The notes: generated by a model not told the origin, from the letters alone. A stretch of DNA of 46,200 nucleotides from Modestobacter sp. DSM 44400 (GCF_900107175.1 NZ_FNOZ01000033.1:1-46200); one strand, 5' to 3'. Positions 25,367-34,724 are shown, counted from the first letter of the stretch. Numbers and translations are program-made.

Positions 25367-26703
25367 CAGGACCACACCAGTTGGCGGAACGCCCACCAGG
25401 TTGCGGGCACGCTGATCGCGCTGTGCCCGGCGATGCCGCGTGTGCCGTCGAGCGCGACCAGCTTCCGTTCCGGGTCGAGCTGGTACGCGCCGCCCTGAGG
25501 TTGGAGCGCATGCCACTGCGTGGAGGCTTCGGCGCCGTGTGGGCCGTAGCCGCCGAGCGCCGCGTACACGCTGGGCGGATCCGGCCACGGGGCCGGCAAC
25601 GGTTCGCGGAGGTCCCCGTCCCGCCGCAGCGCCCAGTGGAAGAACTGGGTGAGCGGCTTGTCGTGGGCGCTGTACGTGCTGAAGATCCCCTTCTCGACCC
25701 GGTCGAGGACGACGCGGTAGCCACCCGCCGGCTCCCCGTTGCCGGCCTCGGCGAAGCACAGGTGGTTGACTGCCGGCTGCAGGAGCAACATCGAGTGCAC
25801 GGGCCGGGCGACCGGCTGCGCCGCCACGGCGGAGAGAACCACCTTGGCGCCGAACGAGTGGCCCATCAGGTGCACCCTGGCCTGGCTCTCCGCGAGCGCG
25901 TGCCGGACCAGGGGACCCACCGCGGCGGTGCCGACACGTCCGGCCCGGTCCTTCATGAGCCACACGGAGGCGCCGCGGACGGCGCTGCGGGGATCAATGA
26001 GATCTCCGAAGCCAGCGGCCCGGGGACCATCGTGTGGACCGGGGATGACGGCGCCGAAGTCGTCGTCGTCGGGGTCGTCTGGGCCGTCCAGGGCCGGAAC
26101 CGGGGAGTCCACCGGAGGGGGAGCGGACTGCCAGCTCGCTGCCAGCGTCGGGCCGTCGGGCGCGACCACACTCTCACCCAGCTCCGGTCCCGCGCTGCGG
26201 TAGAGCGGCGCCAGCAGCTCGGCGAGCTCGGCGGTGCCGCCCGGGTCGAGCCTCGGCTGCGCGGCAAGCTCGCGAACGCGTGCGGCGTCGGCCGGCGTCA
26301 GCTCTGCCGCCACGTCGTCCAGCGCGGCGGCGTCAGGATCGACCGGCGCGCCCGTCGGCTCGCCGATGTCGGAGGCGAAGTCCGGTTCCCGCTCGCCGGG
26401 GAGCACCAGGAGGGCGCTCGGCCAGAAGATGCCCACCAGCAGCGCCCGCCGGCGCGGCTCGTCCGGGAACTGGCCGACGACGCCGTCGACGAAGTGGTCG
26501 TACCGCTCAGTCGCGGTCTCCCAGTCGTTGTTCCACCCGTGGGAGAAGACGACGACGTCGGTGAACTCACCGGATCGCAGGGCGTCGCGGACCCGCTCCA
26601 GCGTCTCGGGCGAGCGACTGGCGCCCTTCTTGTCGTACTGCAGGATCCAGAACGGATCGTCTCGACCGACAGTCCGGTACGGCTCAAGCGCTGATGTGGT
26701 CAC
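25366..26703 (-). CDS. Alpha/beta hydrolase, first gene of the CHAT operon
   Basis: This protein of 445 residues begins with GTG and contains an oxyanion-type SHGWNNDW near residue 54, the nucleophile elbow GHSFG (Ser 283), and a later SAHDKPLTQFF segment. This fits a serine esterase or lipase-like hydrolase with a large acidic insertion (PDDPDDDDFG) between the first strands and the elbow. No signal peptide is present. The substrate is unknown. It follows the triple-repeat promoter at 26799-26841 by about 90 bases of leader and is coupled to the CHAT-like gene. Hydrolases of this kind can serve as membrane-damaging effectors when activated. Confidence 0.8.
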   Translation of the reverse strand: MTTSALEPYRTVGRDDPFWILQYDKKGASRSPETLERVRDALRSGEFTDVVVFSHGWNNDWETATERYDHFVDGVVGQFPDEPRRRALLVGIFWPSALLVLPGEREPDFASDIGEPTGAPVDPDAAALDDVAAELTPADAARVRELAAQPRLDPGGTAELAELLAPLYRSAGPELGESVVAPDGPTLAASWQSAPPPVDSPVPALDGPDDPDDDDFGAVIPGPHDGPRAAGFGDLIDPRSAVRGASVWLMKDRAGRVGTAAVGPLVRHALAESQARVHLMGHSFGAKVVLSAVAAQPVARPVHSMLLLQPAVNHLCFAEAGNGEPAGGYRVVLDRVEKGIFSTYSAHDKPLTQFFHWALRRDGDLREPLPAPWPDPPSVYAALGGYGPHGAEASTQWHALQPQGGAYQLDPERKLVALDGTRGIAGHSAISVPATWWAFRQLVWS

Positions 26704-26798
26704 CGTGGCCTCGAAGGTGGTACGCCGATGTACAGATGGAGGACGAAGGACGACGCCGGCCGGTGTCCCGGGTCGAGCCGCAGAGGCCCTTGCCTGAG

Positions 26799-26841
26799 AT
26801 GGTGGGACCTGCGCGTCACCGGCCCGTCACGGCAGTGTCAC
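26799..26841 (-). promoter_or_regulatory. SARP-type triple-repeat promoter for the CHAT operon
   Basis: On the minus strand GTGAC begins at 26841, 26830 and 26819, spaced exactly 11 and 11 bp. CACCAT at 26804-26799 follows after 8 bases. The stretch 26704-26981 holds no gene; besides this site I see nothing in it. Confidence 0.75.
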
Positions 26842-26981
26842 CAGGCTCGGGTCCTCGACGCCATGACGACTCCGGCCGCCAGACCCCGCCTCGAGTGCCC
26901 TTCACGGCGCCTGGCGGGCGGGTTCCGAGAGGCTCGGGCTACCACTTCTCGGCGCGGCGTGGTGGGGCTTCCGGTCGACGA

Positions 26982-29900
26982 TCAGCGTCGAGCACGGTGG
27001 GCCATCTCTGCCCAGAACCTGCCGAGGTCCTCGGGCAGCGTGCCCTGCCAGGGGGCCGCCCGTCGCCGGAGGCGGCTGCGGCCGAGCAACGTCTGCTGCC
27101 TCCTGCAGAACGCCTCGCTCATCTCCGCCCGGTAGGACTGGATGCCCTTCGGTGGGTAGGGGCAGAGCTCGAAGGGGCACCCGCCTGCGCAGTTGGAGCC
27201 GGGCTGCATCGTGCTGGCGTCACCGGCGGCACGGTTGGGGTCCAGCGGCTCGCGCTCTCGCGCGAAACAAGGCGGCAGATCCGGCCGGTTGGCCCGCTCC
27301 AGTCGCGTCTCGCGCTCCACCGAACGCGGTCCGCGGTCGGCCAGGTTGATGAGCAGGAGCACATCGGCCACGAGTTGCTGGGCGCGGGGGGCCAGTGAGC
27401 TCCACCCCGTGGACGGCGGGATCCAGAGGTTGTGCTTGCGGGGGCCCGCGAGGTGCTTGTTCCTGGAGCCGATCTTCGAGGTGACGCCGAAGACGTCGAT
27501 CCAGATGAACCGCTCGGGCTCGCGCGAGTCCAGGGCGAGGACTGCGAGCTCCGCCGCTTCCCGCACGAAGGGGTGCTTGCGGTCCACGGTGCTCCCGCGG
27601 TCCGCGTCGGCCGTCCGGTCCCTCTTGGTCCCGGCCGACTGGAGCCAGTGCTGCACGCGTGTGCTCGGGTCGGTGCTCCAGGTCCTCGGCCCATCGCGCC
27701 TGCTGGGCGGGGGCGGATCGGCGCCGTCCACGCCGTCGTCCGGCAGCGACCACAGGGTGAGCGCGTGGAGAAGGGGCAGCTGGCCGGCCCAGAACCCGGT
27801 GCGCTTGAGGAGGTCCGCGGCCTGCTCCACGAGGAACGAGCGGGCTCCCGTCTCCGAGTACGGGTGCCGGCGTCTGCGGTTCGCCGAGTAGGTGAACCCC
27901 TGCGCCAGGGCGACCTCGACCGAGATGGGCAGCCGTGGCTCGCGGTCGCCGACGGGAGTCGCACCGACCCGCCGCACCCATTCCCGCAGGTTCCGCTCCG
28001 CGTCGTCCTGCGCGCTCGGCCCGCCGGGTCCGCTCGGCCCCACGGAGCCGAACAGCAGCGGAGCCAGCCAGGCGGACATGATCCTCGTCCGCCACCACTC
28101 CTCGGGATCGTTGACGTCGCCGCAGTCGTCGTCCAGCGCCGCGGCGAAGTCCTCCTTGAGCTGGTCGAAGGCCCCGTGCCCGCTGACCCCCAGCTCCTGG
28201 GCCACCGCGTGCCGGACGGCGTAGGACGCCGACTCGAGGCAGCCGATGCGGAAGAGGTCGTGGTACCCGGGGGCCACCGTCCCGGGTTGCTCCCGGCGAG
28301 CTGCTCGCCGGTCGATCTGCCGCGCGGCATCCCCGAACCGGCGGACGAGGCCGATCTTCGCCTCCTCGAGGGTGCGCTGGTCCGAGGCCGTGAAGGCGTC
28401 CCAGGCCCCGCGGACCCGGGCCGCGATCTGTGGGTGCTGCGGGAGGTCGACAACGCTGTCGATCTCCAGCGCTGCGGCGAACATGTCGAGAGACTTGTTG
28501 TCCTTGCGACTCGAGGCCCGCTTCGTGAGCGCCGTGACCACGGCGTGCAGACGGTCGGGCGCCACGGCGGTGGCTCCGGTGATCGGGTTGTCCGCGCTGA
28601 ATCTCCTCGCCGCGAGGTCCGACCCGACCCGACGACGTGACATCAGGACCGCAGCGATCAGCAGTTCCCGACCCGGACGCCGGGGGGCCTGGAAGGCCTC
28701 GGTGCGGAAGGCGTCGTTCCCGATCACCTCGTCGAGGAGGAGGGAACCGAGGTAGGCCTGGAGGATGCTGTGGTCGAACCGGACCTCCTCACCGCGGGCC
28801 TCGAGCAGCCCGAGCCGGCTGGCCCAGGTGGCCGCGAGGCGGATCTGCACCGGGCGGATCCGGCGGGCCTTCAGGACGGCGGTGACCCGGGCCCGGAGCG
28901 CCTCGTCGACCAGGTGTTCGCCGGCGTCGTCGTCCTCGTTCTGGCGGTCCTCGGCGCTGATCTCCCTCTCGCCGTCCTCGCGCCCTGGCTTGACACGCAC
29001 GACGTCGGAGTAGCGCACCTCCAACGAGTCGCGCTTCAACCCCTCGATCGCCATGACCGACGCGAAGGTGACGGTGAGCAGTCGCTCGTCCTGGTTGAGC
29101 GGTACTCCCGGTTGGAGCCGTCCATGGACCAGTGCCCACAACCACGTGTCGAGCAGGTTGAGCCGCAGGGCGGAACGGTCCAGGTCGCGGGTGTTCACCC
29201 CGTGGGCCCGCACTCCGTCGGTCAGGTGCTGCAGCAGTCCCCGGTCGTGCAGCTCACGGGTGATCCGCAGGTAGATCGGTGATTCGGCGATGTCCGCCGT
29301 CTCCACGATCCAGTCCAGCCGCTGGCGGTCACCTGCCGCGTCGCGCCGTTCCAGGTACCCGAGCGAGTCCGACTTGCTCAGCGGTTCCAGCTCGAAGATC
29401 GCCGCATCCGCGCCACGGAGCGTGTCGTGGGGCCGTGACGCGATGACGAGGGGCAGGCGGTCCCGTCGTGCGCGGCGGATGCCGACGCGGACCATGGCCT
29501 CGCGGTCGTCTCCGGACCCATCGTCGCTGAGTGCCTCTTCCATGCCGTCGGCCAGGACCACGATGCGGTCGTGTTTCCGGAGGTAGCGCCAGGCTCTCTC
29601 GCCTTCCCCCTGGGACAGGATCGATGGCTCGATCTCGGCTCTGAACTGCTTCCACGCCAGTCCCTGGAAGTCGAGCACCCCCTTCTCCGCATCACGGAGG
29701 CGGATCGGCACCGGTACGGCACCCCGCATGGCGAGGAGATGGGTGAGCTGCACCATCACCGCTGTCTTCCCCGTTCCGACGCCGCCCAGGAGGATGTGCG
29801 GGCGACGGTCAGCACTGTTGCGCAGGTCGTCGATCATCACCTCGCAGATCTCGTCACGGCCCACGATGTCGCCTGGGATGGTCCCTGCGGTGGGCACGAG

Positions 29901-30386
29901 CTCCGACGGCGTCTTGACCGCCCTGGACCGGTACGGCCTGATCACCGCCCACAACCTGAGCAGCAGGAAGATCGCCATCGCGGCCCCGATCGACAGCCAC
30001 GACACCACGAAGCCGGTCAGGGTGCCGCAGGAGGTGCCGACCCGCCGGCACGCCTCATCCGGGTTGAAGCCCAGCGGGAGGTCCAGCGGCCGTCGTCGCC
30101 ACAGGACGACGTAGGCGGCGCGGAGGATCCACGACACCAGCAGTGTCGCCGCCGTGATCGACAGGACCCACGTCATCATCTCGCGCTTGCCGCTGCGCCA
30201 CTTCACGGTGTCCCGCTCGGCGTCCCGTCTCGACGGTCGTATCCGGCGGGTCGTCCGACGGCGGCGAACAGGGCCGACCAGGCGCGCCCACCGTCGCTGG
30301 AGGCGCAGCGCGACCGGCCCGGGAGCGGGCCGGTCCCGAGGTGCCGGCGGCGACGGCCGTTGCTTCGGTGTCTGCTGTCGGTTCAT
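26982..30386 (-). CDS. Membrane-anchored STAND (NACHT-type) NTPase
   Basis: This protein of 1134 residues has an Arg-rich N-terminal tail, two membrane segments at about 72-96 and 122-146, and then a NACHT-type ATPase. The P-loop GGVGTGKT has its Lys at 207. Walker B-like RIVVLADGMEEA and a sensor-like VIASRPHD follow. The remaining 700 residues are helical and serve, by analogy, as the sensor. The C-terminus carries a cysteine cluster (CAGGCPFELCPYPPKG) and an Arg-rich end. STAND proteins are signalling switches that oligomerise on sensing a trigger; the hairpin suggests a membrane location, either as pore-forming effector or anchor. The ATG lies within about 15 bases of the predicted start of transcription. 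The gene is divergent from the structural operon and shares its control region. Confidence 0.85.
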   Translation of the reverse strand: MNRQQTPKQRPSPPAPRDRPAPGPVALRLQRRWARLVGPVRRRRTTRRIRPSRRDAERDTVKWRSGKREMMTWVLSITAATLLVSWILRAAYVVLWRRRPLDLPLGFNPDEACRRVGTSCGTLTGFVVSWLSIGAAMAIFLLLRLWAVIRPYRSRAVKTPSELVPTAGTIPGDIVGRDEICEVMIDDLRNSADRRPHILLGGVGTGKTAVMVQLTHLLAMRGAVPVPIRLRDAEKGVLDFQGLAWKQFRAEIEPSILSQGEGERAWRYLRKHDRIVVLADGMEEALSDDGSGDDREAMVRVGIRRARRDRLPLVIASRPHDTLRGADAAIFELEPLSKSDSLGYLERRDAAGDRQRLDWIVETADIAESPIYLRITRELHDRGLLQHLTDGVRAHGVNTRDLDRSALRLNLLDTWLWALVHGRLQPGVPLNQDERLLTVTFASVMAIEGLKRDSLEVRYSDVVRVKPGREDGEREISAEDRQNEDDDAGEHLVDEALRARVTAVLKARRIRPVQIRLAATWASRLGLLEARGEEVRFDHSILQAYLGSLLLDEVIGNDAFRTEAFQAPRRPGRELLIAAVLMSRRRVGSDLAARRFSADNPITGATAVAPDRLHAVVTALTKRASSRKDNKSLDMFAAALEIDSVVDLPQHPQIAARVRGAWDAFTASDQRTLEEAKIGLVRRFGDAARQIDRRAARREQPGTVAPGYHDLFRIGCLESASYAVRHAVAQELGVSGHGAFDQLKEDFAAALDDDCGDVNDPEEWWRTRIMSAWLAPLLFGSVGPSGPGGPSAQDDAERNLREWVRRVGATPVGDREPRLPISVEVALAQGFTYSANRRRRHPYSETGARSFLVEQAADLLKRTGFWAGQLPLLHALTLWSLPDDGVDGADPPPPSRRDGPRTWSTDPSTRVQHWLQSAGTKRDRTADADRGSTVDRKHPFVREAAELAVLALDSREPERFIWIDVFGVTSKIGSRNKHLAGPRKHNLWIPPSTGWSSLAPRAQQLVADVLLLINLADRGPRSVERETRLERANRPDLPPCFAREREPLDPNRAAGDASTMQPGSNCAGGCPFELCPYPPKGIQSYRAEMSEAFCRRQQTLLGRSRLRRRAAPWQGTLPEDLGRFWAEMAHRARR

Positions 30387-30396
30387 GGTCCGCGCC

Positions 30397-30428
30397 AGTC
30401 AAGGCGCCGACCGTCACGACGACGTCAC
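30397..30428 (-). promoter_or_regulatory. SARP-type repeat site for the STAND gene
   Basis: On the minus strand GTGAC begins at 30428 and 30417, 11 bp apart. The -10 is weak (TTGACT at 30402-30397). The start codon at 30386 is very close, so the leader would be very short. Confidence 0.6.
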
Positions 30429-30459
30429 TGACGCACTCGCCGCTGGGCGGGCGGCCACG

Positions 30460-30491
30460 GTGACGGAGCGGTGACGCAGCCCGGTGATCCT
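30460..30491 (+). promoter_or_regulatory. SARP-type repeat promoter for the eCIS structural operon
   Basis: GTGACGG at 30460-30466 and GTGACGC at 30471-30477 are 11 bp apart. GATCCT at 30486-30491 follows after 8 bases. The ATPase gene starts at 30530. With the minus-strand site at 30397-30428 this is a divergent control region between the STAND gene and the particle operon. Confidence 0.75.
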
Positions 30492-30529
30492 CTGACGCAG
30501 AGCAGATCGAGGTCGGGAGGAGCGGGCCC

Positions 30530-32695
30530 GTGGCGCCGGTGATGGGTCGGGCAGCTTCTCCGAGCGCCGTTGTCGATGGCCCCGGAGCCCGCCACGAGCC
30601 GGCCACCCCGCCCGACTGGCGACTGCCGTTCCAGCGGCTCGACACCGGGGTCGCGGACGCGGTGGCCGCGGCGCGGCAGCGCTACGGGGCCGACGCGGGC
30701 CACGACTCCTTCCGGGGTCTCTACCTCAGCGACGCCGACGTGCTCGCGGCGCTCGCCCGGCCACTGGGGACACCCCTGCGCGGCACCGGCCGGACGTCTG
30801 CACCGGAGTGGCACGAGGTGGCCGCTGCGCACCCGGGATGGGCGTGGTTGCGTGACGTGTTGGGCCTCAGCGACGCGGAGCTGGACACCGTGCTGATCGC
30901 CCTCGCGCCGGAGGCGGATCTGCGCTACGAGCGGCTCTACGGCTACCTCCAGGACGACGTGAACCGGCGGCGTCCGACGGTGGACCTGGTGCTGGACCTG
31001 GTCAGCACGTCAGTGGACGAGAAGCTGGTGCACCGGGCGCTCTTCGCGGCCGATGCCCGGCTGCTGCGCCTGCACGTGCTCCGGCTGGCCGCGGACGACC
31101 GCCCGGCGGGGGCGCCGCTCCTCGCGCACGCCGTCGTCCCCGACCCGCAGGTGGTCGCCCTGCTCCTCGGAGGGGGCGGTCTGGATCGCGAGCTGACGTC
31201 GTGCTGCCGGTGGAGCACGCCGTCCCCGCGTGGGTGGCGGTCGACGGCGCTGCCGGCGGAGGTCCGTCGCTCGGTCCTGCGGGCCGTCCACGCCGCCCTC
31301 GGCCGATGTCGGCTGGGCATCCTGATGCACGGGCCCGAGGGCTCCGGCCGGCGGGCGGCGGCGGATGCCCTCGCCGGCGAGCTACGTCTGCCCCTCCTCG
31401 CGCTCGAGGTGGGGCACCTGCCCCAGGACGACGACGGGGCGGCTACCGCGGTGTTCCGCGCCTTCCGCGAGGCCGAACTGCGGGGGGCGCTGCTCCGCGT
31501 CGACGCGCCCTCCGACCTGCCGCCCGGCTCTCGGCGGCACGAGGCCCTGCTCGACGGGCTCGCCGACCGGACCGGCATCACGGTGCTCGTCGACCGGGAG
31601 CCCTGGACCGCCGACACGGGTGCGATCGGCCTGATGGACGTCGAGTTCGCCGGCGCCGACCTGGACCTGCGGCGGGCGTCCTGGGCGCACGAGCTGGAGC
31701 GCGCGCACGTCGCCTCCGCGGCCTCCCTCGCCGGCACGCTCGCGGACCGGTTCTCCTTCGGCTCCGACAGGGTCGCTGCGGCGGTGGCCAACGCCGTCGC
31801 CACCGCACCGGACGGGCTGCCGACCGCGCCGCAGGTGTTCGCCGCGGCTCGCCGGCAGACCAGTCACCGGCTGTCCGCCCTCGCCCGGCGGATCGAGCCC
31901 GTCCGGTCCTGGCCCGACGTCGTCCTCCCCGCCCGGACGTCGGAGCAGCTGCGGCTGGTGTGCGCGCGGGTCAGGCTGCGGTCGACGGTGCTGACCGACT
32001 GGGGGTTCGGGCGGAAGCTCGTCCGCAGCCGCGGGATCAGCGTGCTGTTCACCGGACCGCCGGGAACCGGCAAGACCACCGCCGCCGAACTGGTGGCCGG
32101 GGAGCTCGGTCTCGACCTGTTCGCCATCGACCTGTCCGGGGTGGTGAGCAAGTACATCGGGGAGACGGAGAAGAACCTCGAGCGCATCTTCTCGGCGGCC
32201 GCGGAGGCCGACGCGATCCTCCTGTTCGACGAGGCCGACGCACTGTTCGGCAAGCGCTCGGAGGTCCACGACGCGCACGACCGCTACGCCAACATCGAGA
32301 CCTCCTACCTGCTGCAGCGCATGGAGCAGCACGACGGCGTCGCCATCCTCGCCACGAACCTGCGCGAGAACCTCGACGAGGCCTTCACCCGGCGCCTGCA
32401 GTTCATCGTCGACTTTCCCTTCCCCGACGAGGAGCTGCGGGCCGAGCTCTGGCGGATCTGCTTCCCGCCCGGGGTACCGATCGCCGACGACGTCGACCCC
32501 GCCCAGCTGGGCCGGGACTTCCGGCTGTCCGGGGCGGGGATCACGAACGCCGCCCTGCACGCCGCCTACCTGGCCGCGGCAGGTGGCCGGCCGATCGACG
32601 CCGAGACCGTCCACCGGGCCGTCCGACACGAGTTCGCCAAGACGGGCCGCGTCGTGCCCGATGCCCTCGCCGACCCGGGCGTGGGGACACCGTGA
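30530..32695 (+). CDS. AAA+ ATPase of the eCIS (Afp15/Pvc15-like)
   Basis: This protein of 721 residues has a C-terminal AAA+ module with Walker A GPPGTGKTT (Lys 515), Walker B LLFDEADALFG (Asp 567, Glu 568), and the lid-like segment LSGAGITNAALHAAYLAAAG. The N-terminal half (from about residue 30) is a degenerate AAA-like region. eCIS ATPases of this kind are thought to help assemble or recycle the particle. GTG 30530 is preceded by GGAGGAG. It is the first gene of the long rightward operon and overlaps the next gene by GTGA. Confidence 0.9.
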   Translation: MAPVMGRAASPSAVVDGPGARHEPATPPDWRLPFQRLDTGVADAVAAARQRYGADAGHDSFRGLYLSDADVLAALARPLGTPLRGTGRTSAPEWHEVAAAHPGWAWLRDVLGLSDAELDTVLIALAPEADLRYERLYGYLQDDVNRRRPTVDLVLDLVSTSVDEKLVHRALFAADARLLRLHVLRLAADDRPAGAPLLAHAVVPDPQVVALLLGGGGLDRELTSCCRWSTPSPRGWRSTALPAEVRRSVLRAVHAALGRCRLGILMHGPEGSGRRAAADALAGELRLPLLALEVGHLPQDDDGAATAVFRAFREAELRGALLRVDAPSDLPPGSRRHEALLDGLADRTGITVLVDREPWTADTGAIGLMDVEFAGADLDLRRASWAHELERAHVASAASLAGTLADRFSFGSDRVAAAVANAVATAPDGLPTAPQVFAAARRQTSHRLSALARRIEPVRSWPDVVLPARTSEQLRLVCARVRLRSTVLTDWGFGRKLVRSRGISVLFTGPPGTGKTTAAELVAGELGLDLFAIDLSGVVSKYIGETEKNLERIFSAAAEADAILLFDEADALFGKRSEVHDAHDRYANIETSYLLQRMEQHDGVAILATNLRENLDEAFTRRLQFIVDFPFPDEELRAELWRICFPPGVPIADDVDPAQLGRDFRLSGAGITNAALHAAYLAAAGGRPIDAETVHRAVRHEFAKTGRVVPDALADPGVGTP

Positions 32696-33522
32696 TCAAC
32701 GACCTCGACTCCTCGCTCGCCGCGCTCTTCGACGACGCGGTCGCGCCCGGGGACCTGCGCAACGCCGACGTCGCCTTCCAGACGCCGGACAAGGACTACC
32801 GGCCCAGCCAGGCGACGCTGAACCTGTTCCTGCACGAGATGACGGAGAACCGTTCACTGCGCGACGAGGCCCGGGTGATGACCCGGACCGGGAACAGGTA
32901 CACGTCCCGGATGCCCTCCCTGCGGGTGGACTGCACGTACCTGATCACCGCGTGGTCGGTGCTGTCGGGGGGGCTGAAGACGGCCGAGGAGCATCGGCTG
33001 CTGGGGCTGGCCCTGCTGTGGCTCGGCCGGTTCCCGGTGCTGGACGAGCGGTTCCTGCGCGGCTCGCTGAGCGCCCCACCGCAGCCCTACCCGCTCCCGG
33101 TCGCGCTGGCCCGCACCCAGGAGGGGCGCTCCAACGCGGAGTTCTGGAACGCCCTCGGGATCGCGCCGCGGCCGGCCTTCGCCCTGACCGTCACGATCTC
33201 CATCGATCCCTACGACGACGTCGAGGACGTGCCGGCCCTCGAGGAGGACGGCGTCCGGATCCGCCCGACGTCGGTCGTCGACCCGCTGCTGTCGGGGCGG
33301 GTCGTCGACCGGGCTGCCGACCCGGTGCCCGGCGCGGTGGTCACCGTGCTGGAGACCGGCGACAGCGTGACCGCGGACCGGCACGGGGACTTCGTCGTCC
33401 CCGGACCGGGCTTCGGCACCTACACGCTGCAGGTGGAGCGGGACGGCAGTCCACCGCAGGACGTGCGAGTGACCTACGGGGCCGAGCACCAGACCCACAC
33501 GGTGGTCATCTCCGGCCCGTGA
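32692..33522 (+). CDS. DUF4255 (Pvc16 N-terminal-like) protein with carboxypeptidase-regulatory-like domain
   Basis: This protein of 276 residues starts VINDLDSSLAALFDDAV and reads FQTPDKDYRPSQATLNLFLH in its first third, the DUF4255 pattern that marks Pvc16/Afp16-type tail terminator or cap proteins. The C-terminal 80 residues (LLSGRVVDRAADPVPGAVV, GDSVTADRHGDFVVPG) form a carboxypeptidase-regulatory-like beta-sandwich. It overlaps the ATPase gene and precedes the sheath gene. It probably caps the tail; the added beta-domain is a common accessory in actinobacterial loci. Confidence 0.85.
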   Translation: MINDLDSSLAALFDDAVAPGDLRNADVAFQTPDKDYRPSQATLNLFLHEMTENRSLRDEARVMTRTGNRYTSRMPSLRVDCTYLITAWSVLSGGLKTAEEHRLLGLALLWLGRFPVLDERFLRGSLSAPPQPYPLPVALARTQEGRSNAEFWNALGIAPRPAFALTVTISIDPYDDVEDVPALEEDGVRIRPTSVVDPLLSGRVVDRAADPVPGAVVTVLETGDSVTADRHGDFVVPGPGFGTYTLQVERDGSPPQDVRVTYGAEHQTHTVVISGP

Positions 33523-33575
33523 GGCCGAGCAGGCGTCCGGGTGGACAGCGACGAGGGTTCAGCGAAGGAGGAGAG

Positions 33576-34724
33576 ATGGTCGACTACTCGACCGTGGCGC
33601 CGGGCGTGCACCTGGAGGAGATCACGCCGGCGGGTCCGGTCTCCGGCGTCGGGACGAGCATCGCGGCGCTCATCGGCATCCCTGCCGCGCCGCCGAACGG
33701 CGCTGATGCGGGCCGGGCGGTGCCGGTGACGAGCTGGAACGCGTACAAGAGCACCTTCGGCGACCTACGGGCCGGGCTCCACCTGCCGTACGCCGTCCGG
33801 GGGTTCTTCGACAACGGCGGCACCCTTGCCTACGTGGTGCCGGTCAAGGCGGTGGACGCGGACGGCCTCGACGCTGCGCTCGACCGGCTCACCAGGCTGC
33901 CGGAGGTCGGCCTGGTCTGCGTGCCCGGACTCGTCGACGCCGGCCTGCAGCAGGACAAGGTGATCAAGCACTGCGAGGACCTGCAGGACCGTTTCGCCGT
34001 CCTCGACGGCGCGCAGGACGCCGCCCCGCTGCAGAACGACGGGCCGCTGCTGACCCAGCGCGGCGGGCTGGCCTCCGGGAACGGCTTCGGCGCGCTCTAC
34101 TGGCCGTGGATCCTGATCCCCAACCCCGATCCCGCCCCGCCGGCGACGATCGCCGTCCCACCCTCGGGCCACATCGCCGGCGTGATGGCCCGCTGCGACG
34201 CCACGGTCGGCGTCCACCGGGCACCGGCCAACGAGCTGCTGCGCGGTGCTGTCGGCGTCGAGTACACGCTGAACGACACCGAGCAGGGCGTGCTCAACAG
34301 CCGCAACATCAACGCCCTGCGGCGGTTCCCGGGCAGCCCTCCCGTGGTGTGGGGCGCCCGGACCCTGACCGACGGGCTGCCCTGGCGGTTCGTCAACGTC
34401 CGCCGCCTCGTGTCCTACGTCGAGGACTCCCTCGTGGCGGGGTTGCGGTGGGCCGCCTTCGCGCCCAACACCCCGGCGCTGTGGAAGGGCCTGGACCGGT
34501 CGATCAGCGAGTTCCTCACCCGCGTCTGGGAGTCCGGCGGCCTGTTCGGGCGCACCGCGGAGGAGGCGTTCTACGTCACCGTCGACGAGTCCATCAACCC
34601 GGAGCCGGTGCGTCAGCGCGGCGAGGTGTACATCGAGATCGGCCTCGCCGTGACCCGGCCGGCCGAGCACGTCGTCCTACGGATCGGGCTGTGGGACGGC
34701 GGAGCCACCATCAGCGAGGCCTGA
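33576..34724 (+). CDS. Contractile tail sheath protein
   Basis: This protein of 382 residues starts at ATG after AAGGAGGAGAG. It begins VDYSTVAPGVHLEEITPAGP, a typical eCIS sheath start, and ends with the conserved C-terminal sheath block (NVRRLVSYVEDSLVAGLRWA, ALWKGLDRSISEFLTRVWES, GEVYIEIGLAVTRPAEHVVL). The length is at the short end for sheaths. It polymerises around the tube and contracts on firing. Only one sheath gene is present, whereas the Afp and PVC clusters have three. Confidence 0.93.
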   Translation: MVDYSTVAPGVHLEEITPAGPVSGVGTSIAALIGIPAAPPNGADAGRAVPVTSWNAYKSTFGDLRAGLHLPYAVRGFFDNGGTLAYVVPVKAVDADGLDAALDRLTRLPEVGLVCVPGLVDAGLQQDKVIKHCEDLQDRFAVLDGAQDAAPLQNDGPLLTQRGGLASGNGFGALYWPWILIPNPDPAPPATIAVPPSGHIAGVMARCDATVGVHRAPANELLRGAVGVEYTLNDTEQGVLNSRNINALRRFPGSPPVVWGARTLTDGLPWRFVNVRRLVSYVEDSLVAGLRWAAFAPNTPALWKGLDRSISEFLTRVWESGGLFGRTAEEAFYVTVDESINPEPVRQRGEVYIEIGLAVTRPAEHVVLRIGLWDGGATISEA

